53,878 bases of DNA, from the NCBI GenBank assembly GCA_016281495.1, contig JAEEIU010000042.1:1-53878 (forward strand), given 5' to 3'. The notes beneath the pieces were generated by a model, which was given only the letters and a program-made list of their open reading frames with translations, did not search any database and was not told the DNA's origin. A program made the translations under genes and the position numbers. This document shows positions 26,795 through 33,903 of the stretch, piece after piece; positions within the stretch are counted from its first letter, which is position 1; every line of letters begins with the position of its first letter. This DNA is from Treponema sp. Lineage in GTDB: Bacteria; Spirochaetota; Spirochaetia; Treponematales; Treponemataceae.

Positions 26795-28183
26795 ATGTTA
26801 AAACTGTTTAAGAAAAAAGAACCGGCCTATATTGACCTTGATAACTACGATTATTCAGCCTTTGCCCGCGACATGACGGAAGAGGAGCTCTTAACTGTTA
26901 ACGGTGGTAAATGGATAGGTAACTCTAATGAAGCTGTTGCAGAGGCCGAGGTCGGAGACACGCTTCAAAGAAATGATGGAACTATTGTAACCATAACAGA
27001 GGGAGACATTAAATGGGCACAGGAACAGATCAGTTCTCCCTCAACAACTAGCACGACTACTACAACGGAAACCAGCTCAAGCTCAACCAATACATTTTCG
27101 CCCAATAGCTCACAGACTTCTGTCGTTAATCGGATTTCAACATTGGGAAAGGAAAGTTCAACCTTTATTGATAAAATCGCCAGATATCGAGCCATGGCAG
27201 GTAATAATCAAGTCAAACCAAATACGGTAGCAGGGAAAAAGGTTGAGGGGCAAGCTGTGTCTAGTCAAGTGGTTGAGGTTAAGAAAATTGAGGGGCAAGA
27301 GGTTGTCGCTAATCCAGAAAACAAAAATATAAAACCTGCATGGCAAGAATATGCAGATAACATGAAGGAAACAGGCGGTACTTATTACGATAATATTCCT
27401 GGTACCAAATATCATCATAAGAAAGCACGAGTCTATGAGCAACAAGCCTTGGAAACAAAACAACTGGCCAGAGAATTAATTGAATCAGCAAGTTATTGTC
27501 CACAATTACCGCCAAAATCATCTTCTGCTGTAGTAGAAGATAAACCAAAAACAAGCGGAAGATGGGGTACCATAAACACACAAGAAGCTTTAAGCATGAA
27601 AATGCAGGATTATAAATATACAGATTTAGATAAAATGAATGGTAAACATCTTGAAGAAATACCTAAAGGTAGTGGCAACTGGGAAGAAGTTGATAATAAA
27701 TTTAGTGAATCAGGCTGTCTTATGCAAGCCGTAGCCAAACTTGCGACACAGATAAAAGGTGAGCAAGTAAAAATATCAGAGGTCAACAAAGTATTTGATA
27801 AAAATGGAGACGGATGCCTATCACTTGAGGAGATAAAAGAAGGATTAAAGACTTGTCTCCCTGAAGGAAAAAATTTAGTTTCTGAAGAAATAAAAAATGT
27901 AACTAAAGAGGACTTCGATAATATTTCCGAAATGGGCATCAATACATATGTTTTAGGTAAAGCAGATTCAGTGGCTGGTGGTGATCATTGGATAAACCTC
28001 GAATCCTACAGAATAAATGAATACAATCAAGTTGAATTCTTCTATGCTCCAACTAGTAGAAACGATGAAGGCCGTAGATTTGTATTAGGGCCTTTACAAG
28101 AAGGTCAGGAAAGCTCAAACTTTTTCTCAATTTCACGTATCCAGACATACACCGTATGTGATTCTATGCTTTTCCTGAAATAA
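26795..28183 (+). CDS. Double-glycine-leader exported protein 3 with C39/papain-like domain and EF-hand (putative toxin)
   Basis: 462 residues; AAGGAGG 9 nt before ATG. Leader MLKLFKKK ... MTEEELLTVNGG (Gly38), the shared module, then the Ser/Thr linker. The next segment (TSVVNRISTLGKESSTFIDKIARYRAMAGNNQVKPNTVAGKK) matches protein 1, whereas the last 150 residues match protein 2, so the gene is a mosaic of the other two. C-terminal domain: Cys308 (SGCLMQAVAKLA), EF-hand DKNGDGCLSLEE (335-346), His398 (DHWINLESY), Asn423/Asp424 (PTSRND). Predicted exported cysteine peptidase-like effector. It is followed 19 bp later by its lipoprotein partner. Confidence 0.82.
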   Translation: MLKLFKKKEPAYIDLDNYDYSAFARDMTEEELLTVNGGKWIGNSNEAVAEAEVGDTLQRNDGTIVTITEGDIKWAQEQISSPSTTSTTTTTETSSSSTNTFSPNSSQTSVVNRISTLGKESSTFIDKIARYRAMAGNNQVKPNTVAGKKVEGQAVSSQVVEVKKIEGQEVVANPENKNIKPAWQEYADNMKETGGTYYDNIPGTKYHHKKARVYEQQALETKQLARELIESASYCPQLPPKSSSAVVEDKPKTSGRWGTINTQEALSMKMQDYKYTDLDKMNGKHLEEIPKGSGNWEEVDNKFSESGCLMQAVAKLATQIKGEQVKISEVNKVFDKNGDGCLSLEEIKEGLKTCLPEGKNLVSEEIKNVTKEDFDNISEMGINTYVLGKADSVAGGDHWINLESYRINEYNQVEFFYAPTSRNDEGRRFVLGPLQEGQESSNFFSISRIQTYTVCDSMLFLK

Positions 28184-28202
28184 TGAGGAGACATAAGCAG
28201 CC

Positions 28203-29402
28203 ATGAAATATTTCAATCCGACAAAGTTTATAGATTTACGTTGCTATATAGCATTGTTGATGATTCTCGCTATACCATTTTTTTCCTTGACGCTTTTATC
28301 TTGCAAAAACAACAAGAATAATTCAGCAACACAACAGGAAAATGTAGTAGCATCTCCTGAGACAATACAACAGAAGGAAATAAATGACATCAGGCCATCA
28401 TCCTTTCAAGAAGAAAAAGCTGAATCCATTATCGTATATAACAATAAGAAAGAGCTTCCAAGTTTCAATGAACCGGATAAAAGTGCTGAGGTATTCGGAT
28501 CATGCTTTTCTAAAGATCTTCCTGCCTATGAATACATAATAAGGAATCCCTTTATTGATGAAAGGATTTATATTGAGAAAATTGAATCAGTAAAGAATAA
28601 AATCTTAAAAATTGAACATGAGGATTATTATTTTAGAAACGGATATCAGTTATGGAATGGAGACGGCGAGGACAGGGCTAAGGACTGGGAGTATTATTTT
28701 TTTGATTCAGAAGGTCATATTTCAGATTATTATTCTATAAACAAGCTTGTAGATGATAAAGACAAAATTTGTGATCAAAGACACATAAGATATCATTGCG
28801 ATGGGAACTTTTATTATGTTTATGAGCATATAATAAGAAGCAGCTTTTTTGGACGTGATGATATAAAAGAGACAGTTTATAGTATTAAAAAAGGCAAAGA
28901 TTCCGTTATTTTAGAAAAAATTACTGATAATTATCCAAAGAATAGTAAGTACATTTTTGAAAAAGACCTTGTAACGAATATTTATGGATCAGAATTACCA
29001 GATAAAGATGTTTATAAATTTTTAGAGAATAAAATAGAGTTCACGCACTATATTATTCGATCAGAAGAACAGGAAAAAGGATATCAAGAGTTATGGACAA
29101 GTATTTATGACAGGGGACTGCGCATAGAAACATATGACCCTATTCCGAATGGATTTAGAAAACATTCATATAAAATGAATGGGGATGAGGGAACAGAATA
29201 CTATTGCAAAGAACTGGATAATGAGATTGTGTCTGAATTCACATATGGTTATATTCTTGCCAGACACAATGAAGCTGGCTTTATCGAGAAATTAAGGATA
29301 GACCCTCTTGAAGAAAAAAGTTCAAGCGAATATGTCTTTGAAGATTCAGAGCTGCTGGATTCCCCCGATGACATCCTGAAGAAATATTTTGGATTTGAAT
29401 GA
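28203..29402 (+). CDS. Lipoprotein, candidate immunity partner of exported protein 3
   Basis: 399 residues, GGAGACATAAGCAGCC before ATG. A longer N-terminal stretch, then a membrane segment and a lipobox-like LLSC (Cys33). Domain homologous to the 22888 product: KSAEVFGSCFSKDLPAYEYIIRNPF, KNKILKIEHEDYYFRNG, WEYYFFDSEGHISDYY, and the identical end DSPDDILKKYFGFE. Divergence is greatest in the centre (residues 180-310), the part that would differ if each recognises its own cargo. Function inferred from pairing only. Confidence 0.78.
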   Translation: MKYFNPTKFIDLRCYIALLMILAIPFFSLTLLSCKNNKNNSATQQENVVASPETIQQKEINDIRPSSFQEEKAESIIVYNNKKELPSFNEPDKSAEVFGSCFSKDLPAYEYIIRNPFIDERIYIEKIESVKNKILKIEHEDYYFRNGYQLWNGDGEDRAKDWEYYFFDSEGHISDYYSINKLVDDKDKICDQRHIRYHCDGNFYYVYEHIIRSSFFGRDDIKETVYSIKKGKDSVILEKITDNYPKNSKYIFEKDLVTNIYGSELPDKDVYKFLENKIEFTHYIIRSEEQEKGYQELWTSIYDRGLRIETYDPIPNGFRKHSYKMNGDEGTEYYCKELDNEIVSEFTYGYILARHNEAGFIEKLRIDPLEEKSSSEYVFEDSELLDSPDDILKKYFGFE

Positions 29403-29408
29403 TATGGT
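29356..29408 (+). repeat. 53-bp direct repeat, copy B (3' end of lipoprotein 3)
   Basis: Identical to 23942-23994 and extending past the stop codon into the start of the next gene (ATATGGT). Marks a recent duplication or recombination boundary. Confidence 0.9.
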
Positions 29409-29739
29409 AAATATGACAAACAGAATGAATAAGATACTGGTTATACTAATTTCTTTTATGTTCGTCTCTTGTTCCAAACTTGCGGATAATAACATTCAAA
29501 AAAAAACACCTTCTCCAAGTGGTAATCATACGGCAATAGTGTTTTCCAGGGATGCGGGAGCTACTACCGTATTTAATACGCAGGTGAGTATAATAGATTC
29601 AGATAAACAATTGCCAGACAGTCCGGGAAATATTTTTATCTCAGACAGAATGGATGCCATAAATGTGTTTTGGTCCAATGAACGAGAATTACATATTGTT
29701 CTGCCGGAAAAGGAAACAAGGATATATAAAAGGGAATAA
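29404..29739 (+). CDS. Small lipoprotein, DUF5412-like
   Basis: About 111 residues from ATG 29404, immediately after the TGA of the preceding gene (TGATATG), suggesting translational coupling; ATG 29425 is an alternative. Signal peptide with lipobox MFVSC. The remaining 85 residues (SPSGNHTAIVFSRDAGATTVFNTQVSIID ... GNIFISDR ... VFWSNERELHIVLP) resemble DUF5412-type proteins that follow a 'SPDGKYTA' pattern. Last gene of the export island. The first copy of the 53-bp repeat is followed only by a 12-codon stub at the same place. Confidence 0.65.
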   Translation: MVNMTNRMNKILVILISFMFVSCSKLADNNIQKKTPSPSGNHTAIVFSRDAGATTVFNTQVSIIDSDKQLPDSPGNIFISDRMDAINVFWSNERELHIVLPEKETRIYKRE

Positions 29740-29859
29740 TCATTTGAAGGAATTGTAATAGTTTATCAGTAAAAAAGAATATGTTTTTTCATCAGCCGTA
29801 ATGTGTAGCACATGTTTCAAAAATCTGTTAGAATGGAAACAAAGGACAACAGAAAGAAT

Positions 29860-30999
29860 ATGGAACAAAAACAATACAGGAACATGCTTTTGGAGGCGGG
29901 GTTTTCTCAGGAGCAAATCAAGGCGAAGATTGATTCGGCTGTGAAGACCTTTTTTTATGGAAGCGAGGAAGAGAGGATTTACCACGAGGCGGAGGATGAG
30001 ACGGGATACCTTGTGGACACCGGAAACAATGACGCCCGCACGGAAGGCATGTCTTATGGAATGATGATGTGCGTTCAGCTGGACATGAAAAAAGAGTTTG
30101 ACCGCATCTGGAAATGGGCAAAAAAATTCATGTTCATGGAAGACGGCGATAACGAAGGTTACTTTGCATGGAGCTGCAAGCTTGACGGAACCAAAAATGC
30201 ACTTGGACCTGCACCCGACGGAGAAGAGTTTTTTGCAATGGCTCTTTTCTTTGCGTCACACCGTTGGGGAAACGGAGATGGAATATTCAACTACGAAAAG
30301 GAAGCTCGTGCAATTTTACACGCGGCAGTTCACAAGGGAAGCAATGGTCGTGCCGGAGCTCCAATGTGGAATAACGAAAACCACCTGATTCTGTTTGTGC
30401 CAGGAAGCCCTTTCTCTGACCCTTCGTATCACCTTCCGCATTTTTATGATTTGTTCGCTTTGTGGGCTGATGAAGATGACCGCGATTTCTTTAGGATTGC
30501 AGCGGAAGAAAGCAGGAAATACCTTGCGATTTCATGCCACCCCAAAACCGGAATGAATCCTGAATACGCTCATTTTGACGGAAGCCCTGTGATGGAAAAA
30601 TTCTGGGGATGGGAGCACAATCACTTTTTCTCCGACGCATACAGGACAGCTGCGAACATCGGTCTGGACAAGGTATGGGCGGACAAGGACTACGGCCAGT
30701 ACAAGGCACCTGCAAACCTTATTCGATTTTTAAGGACACCTCTGGAAGCGGCCCGCTGTGTCTTTGATGTCGACGGAACTTCTCTGGATAAGACTGTACT
30801 GCATCCTGTGGGACTTTTGGCGGCAACTGCTCAGGGTACCCTTGCGATAGAAAAGGACAGCGCGGACTACGAGCTTGCTTTGGATTGGGTAAGGTGGTTC
30901 TTCAATACACCGCTTAGAACCGGAGGAAGGCGCTACTACGACAACTGCCTTTATCTCTTTGCGCTTTTGGCATTGAGCGGAAACTACAGGATATATTAG
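29860..30999 (+). CDS. GH8 reducing-end xylose-releasing exo-oligoxylanase (Rex)
   Basis: About 379 residues from ATG 29860, where similarity to the Bacillus halodurans Rex enzyme begins; upstream in-frame ATGs (29812, 29833) lack ribosome sites. No signal peptide: cytoplasmic. Inverting family 8 glycosidase that removes xylose from the reducing end of xylo-oligosaccharides. Motifs: LVDTGNNDARTEGMSYGMMM with catalytic Glu62, GYFAWSCKLDGTKNALGPAPDGEE, DPSYHLPHFYDLF, FFSDAYRTAANIGLD with Asp259, and NTPLRTGGRRYYDNCLYLFALLALSGNY. Followed after 10 bp by a histidine phosphatase gene. Confidence 0.93.
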   Translation: MEQKQYRNMLLEAGFSQEQIKAKIDSAVKTFFYGSEEERIYHEAEDETGYLVDTGNNDARTEGMSYGMMMCVQLDMKKEFDRIWKWAKKFMFMEDGDNEGYFAWSCKLDGTKNALGPAPDGEEFFAMALFFASHRWGNGDGIFNYEKEARAILHAAVHKGSNGRAGAPMWNNENHLILFVPGSPFSDPSYHLPHFYDLFALWADEDDRDFFRIAAEESRKYLAISCHPKTGMNPEYAHFDGSPVMEKFWGWEHNHFFSDAYRTAANIGLDKVWADKDYGQYKAPANLIRFLRTPLEAARCVFDVDGTSLDKTVLHPVGLLAATAQGTLAIEKDSADYELALDWVRWFFNTPLRTGGRRYYDNCLYLFALLALSGNYRIY

Positions 31000-31009
31000 A
31001 GTGTGAATC

Positions 31010-31564
31010 ATGCTGTACATAATGCGACACGGAAAAACCGACTGGAATAAGGAATACAGGCTGCAGGGACTTACCGACATTCCCCTGAATGAAGAGGGGC
31101 GGGAGATGGCACGGAAAGCGGCCGCTGAATATAAGGACGTTCATTTTGACATTTGTTTTTGCTCTCCGCTTGTAAGGGCAAAGGAGACGGCGGAAATTCT
31201 CTTAAAGGGTAGGAATGTTCCGATAGTGGTGGATGACCGCCTGCACGAAATGTGTTTTGGAGTCTATGAAGGGAAAAAAGATGTCTTTCATTTGCCGGAC
31301 GAAGAACCCATCAAGAATTTTTTCTTTCATCCTGAAAAATACACGGAGCCTGTTGAAGGTGGAGAAAGCTTTGATGAGCTGTTTAAGAGGACCTCAGAGT
31401 TTTTAAAGGAAAAAGTGGATCCGCTTCTGGCAGAGGGAAAGGATGTCCTGATTGTCGGTCACGGGGCGCTCAATTCAGGCATCATAAGCCTGGTTAGAAA
31501 TTTACCCATAGAAAAATTCTGGAGCGAGGGAATCGAAAACTGCAAGCTCAAGAAATTAAAGTAA
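31010..31564 (+). CDS. Histidine phosphatase family protein (phosphoglycerate-mutase-like)
   Basis: 184 residues. The phosphoacceptor RHG lies at the N-terminus (YIMRHGKTDWNKEYRLQG), then FCSPLVRAKETAEIL, the Glu-containing EMCFGVYEGK and the second His in VLIVGHGALN. Cytoplasmic phosphatase of the CobC/GpmB type; substrate unknown. Sits between the exo-oligoxylanase and a beta-propeller gene, with 10- and 15-bp gaps, so probably one operon. Confidence 0.9.
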   Translation: MLYIMRHGKTDWNKEYRLQGLTDIPLNEEGREMARKAAAEYKDVHFDICFCSPLVRAKETAEILLKGRNVPIVVDDRLHEMCFGVYEGKKDVFHLPDEEPIKNFFFHPEKYTEPVEGGESFDELFKRTSEFLKEKVDPLLAEGKDVLIVGHGALNSGIISLVRNLPIEKFWSEGIENCKLKKLK

Positions 31565-31579
31565 TGTCGGAGTGTTAAG

Positions 31580-32623
31580 ATGAAGAAACTGGTTTTATTT
31601 GCAGCTTGTATTCTGCTGGCGGTGAGTGCATTTACCCAAAGTGACGCTCAGAATGAAAAGGAAAACGAGAAAAAAATCACGCTGACCAAAATCGGAAAGT
31701 ATTCCTGCGGAAAGCAGCCCAAGCAGGTTTTGTTTTCTCCCGACGGTGAGTATATACTTCTCCCCCTGCTTGATGACAAGGGTGTTGATGTATTCAGCGT
31801 AAAGGAAAAAAAGATTGTAAAGAGGATTACTCCCCCCAAGGCAAATCAGGTTGGTTTTGCGGAGGGGCTTTTCATTCCGGAAAAGGGCGTGTTCCTTGTG
31901 TCTCAGATGACGACCGCCACAGTCTATGAATATTCATATCCCGGGTTTGAGCTAAAGAGGTCGATTCCAACTGAGGGAAACTGGTCCAAGTTCATCGCAT
32001 GGTCTCCGGAAAAAAACATGCTGGCCGTCTCCAACTGGGTGTCAAACGATGTCTCGCTCATTGACTACGATAGCGGCAAAGTACTGACAAAACTCAAGAC
32101 CGGAAAGGCACCGCGCGGACTTTACTTCTACAACGGCGGCAGCAACCTCTTGACCCTTTCCTATGAGTCAGGCCTTCTTGAGTCATTCAACACCGAAACC
32201 TACAAGAGGGTCAACTCAATCAAGATTACAAACGCAAGCATGAGGCATGTCTCCGTTGAGTCCGACACCAACACCGCATACATCAGCGACATGTATTTTA
32301 CCAAAGTCTACAAGCTGGATTTGGGGGCGTTCAAAATCACCGATTCCTTCGCTACATACCACAAGCCCAATACGATAGAGCTTTACAGCGACGACATACT
32401 TTTCATAAGCTGCCGTGGCCCCAACAATCCCGTCGACTACACAAGGCGAAGTCCCAAAGACGGCAAGGTTCAGGTAATCGACACCAATACAATGACCCTG
32501 CTGACCGAGATTCAGGGCGGCAACCAGCCCACAGGACTTGCAATCAGCCCCGACAGAAAGCTCCTCTGCTTCTCCAACTTCCAGGACGCCAACATCGAGC
32601 TTTATTCGATTGAATGTGAATGA
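31580..32623 (+). CDS. Exported beta-propeller (YVTN-type) protein
   Basis: 347 residues; GGAGTG before ATG. Signal peptide ending SAFT-Q. The rest is a chain of about seven blades of the YVTN/cytochrome d1-like type, for example KQVLFSPDGEYILLPLLDDKGVDVFSV, FIAWSPEKNMLAVSNWVSNDVSLIDYDSGKVLTKLKTGKAPRGL and GNQPTGLAISPDRKLLCFSNFQDANIELYSI. No catalytic residues evident; periplasmic binding or scaffold protein. It ends convergently with the Fic gene. Confidence 0.85.
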   Translation: MKKLVLFAACILLAVSAFTQSDAQNEKENEKKITLTKIGKYSCGKQPKQVLFSPDGEYILLPLLDDKGVDVFSVKEKKIVKRITPPKANQVGFAEGLFIPEKGVFLVSQMTTATVYEYSYPGFELKRSIPTEGNWSKFIAWSPEKNMLAVSNWVSNDVSLIDYDSGKVLTKLKTGKAPRGLYFYNGGSNLLTLSYESGLLESFNTETYKRVNSIKITNASMRHVSVESDTNTAYISDMYFTKVYKLDLGAFKITDSFATYHKPNTIELYSDDILFISCRGPNNPVDYTRRSPKDGKVQVIDTNTMTLLTEIQGGNQPTGLAISPDRKLLCFSNFQDANIELYSIECE

Positions 32624-32688
32624 GATGCCCTGGGTGGGGGCGGGTTAAACAAAGCTTTAGAGGAACAATCCTGTTCAAATAGATCCGT

Positions 32689-33597
32689 CTATCCTTCCCT
32701 CAAGGAAATATAAAAGTCTAGGCGTTCCAATAAGGCTCGGGCAAAAAGTTTTTCCATGGCTGCAAGGTTGTGCCGAACGTGATATTCGTCAAAAGCTTTG
32801 TAGTAGGCGAGGCGGTCGGCAAACTTAATGTTTATCGGTGGAAAGCCAGCTTTCATTAGCTCAAGGTTTACCAGAAGACGGCCGGTTCTGCCGTTTCCGT
32901 CAATAAAAGGGTGGATTGCTTCAAATTCAACGTGAAGGCGGGCAAGTTTAGTTACAATATGTGATGTATCGTTTTGATAATCAATAAGGAGATTTTCCAG
33001 CTTTGGCTGAATTAAATATGGCTGAACAGGAGTGTGGGCGGCGCCTGAGATAGTAACGGGGATTTTTCTGTATATACCACGGTCTTCTTTTTTGTCGGCA
33101 AGTACCAGATAGTGAATGTTTTTTATGATGCTCTCTGAAAGCGGTTCGTTTTTCTGCACGAGGCTAACCACATAGTCAAAGGCTTCTTTGTGACCGATGG
33201 CTTCAAGATGATGTGCAAGCGGCTTTTTATCGATTGTAAGTCCTCGGAGTACAAGGTCCGTTTCGCGTAGGGTCAGAGTGTTGCCTTCAATTGCGTTTGA
33301 GTTGTAGGTATATTCGGTAATGAATTGTTCATTAAGGCGTTCAAGTTCCCCTTGTGTGAATGGACGGAGATGATCGAGTTTGGATTTTTTTTCATCGATG
33401 GATGAAAGAAGGTTTTGCCTGCTCTTGAGGCGGGTATCGGAGGGCTTCACTGCATCAAGTGGAATGCGCCATCCCCTTCCGATTTGTTCGGCTCCTGGGA
33501 TTTTGCCTTCCGCACAAAGGACGCGTATACGCCGCCCAGAGATTCCCCATTTGTCCGCCACCTGTGCAACGGTTAAAAAAGTTCCGTCAGATTTCAT
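32689..33597 (-). CDS. Fic-domain protein with N-terminal DNA-binding module
   Basis: 302 residues from ATG 33597, chosen because a well-spaced promoter ends 7 nt upstream; an ATG at 33633 would lie inside that promoter. The N-terminus (TFLTVAQVADKWGISGRRIRVLCAEGKIPGAEQIGRGWRIP) is a MerR/excisionase-like helix-turn-helix. A class II inhibitory helix follows (SNAIEGN, Ser100-Glu104), then the Fic core with HPFIDGNGRTGR (His229). Such proteins transfer AMP, or act as regulators that combine Fic and DNA binding. Three copies of a short repeat overlap the promoter, suggesting autoregulation. Confidence 0.9.
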   Translation of the reverse strand: MKSDGTFLTVAQVADKWGISGRRIRVLCAEGKIPGAEQIGRGWRIPLDAVKPSDTRLKSRQNLLSSIDEKKSKLDHLRPFTQGELERLNEQFITEYTYNSNAIEGNTLTLRETDLVLRGLTIDKKPLAHHLEAIGHKEAFDYVVSLVQKNEPLSESIIKNIHYLVLADKKEDRGIYRKIPVTISGAAHTPVQPYLIQPKLENLLIDYQNDTSHIVTKLARLHVEFEAIHPFIDGNGRTGRLLVNLELMKAGFPPINIKFADRLAYYKAFDEYHVRHNLAAMEKLFARALLERLDFYISLREG

Positions 33598-33604
33598 AGG
33601 TACA

Positions 33605-33666
33605 ATCATAGCATTTATCGGAACAATGTGCAATTATCGGAATAATATATGGTGAATTATCGGAAT
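33605..33666 (-). promoter_or_regulatory. Fic promoter with three iterons
   Basis: Minus strand TTGCAC (33633-33628), 17-bp spacer, TATGAT (33610-33605), then 7 nt to the ATG, so the message would be leaderless. Three repeats of TTCCGATAATT or TTCCGATAAAT (plus-strand core TTATCGG at 33615, 33634, 33657) cover the spacer, the -35 and the DNA just upstream. Confidence 0.6.
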
Positions 33667-33689
33667 GATTCTCTGTGATACTTTATACG

Positions 33690-33776
33690 GGCGTTCCGGC
33701 TAAAGCCGTCGGCTGTTCCGTACTTCCGCTTTCGCTCCATTCCTCGCTCGAAGAGCAGTTTCGAGCGAGGAACGCC
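33690..33776. repeat. GC-rich REP-like palindromic element
   Basis: Outer inverted repeats GGCGTTCC (33690-33697) and GGAACGCC (33769-33776) enclose CCGGCTAAAGCCGTCGGC and a long hairpin (TTCCTCGCTCGAA with TTCGAGCGAGGAA, 13 bp, 7-nt loop, 33740-33772). It is much richer in GC than its surroundings. Looks like a dispersed intergenic repeat; no second copy seen in this window. The remaining bases up to the HNH gene (33777-33887) show nothing else. Confidence 0.6.
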
Positions 33777-33887
33777 TCCGGCGGTACTCCATAGCCTAAC
33801 GCGATTAGAGGGTTCAGCATAAAACATAGTCTTTTATTCGATTTTTTTGGGGAAATGTGGTATTTTCAGCAAAAAACAGTGAAATCG

Positions 33888-33896
33888 TGGTATAAT
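33888..33896 (+). promoter_or_regulatory. Extended -10 promoter of the HNH gene
   Basis: TGGTATAAT at 33888-33896, 7 nt before ATG 33904; no Shine-Dalgarno. A related sequence GAAATGTGGTAT lies 29 bp upstream of GAAATCGTGGTAT, giving a direct repeat across the promoter. Confidence 0.55.
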
Positions 33897-33903
33897 TTTC
33901 CTT

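Noticed and set aside
32624..32688. Intrinsic terminator between the beta-propeller and Fic genes
   Set aside because: G-rich sequence is present but no stable stem with a T-run on either strand.
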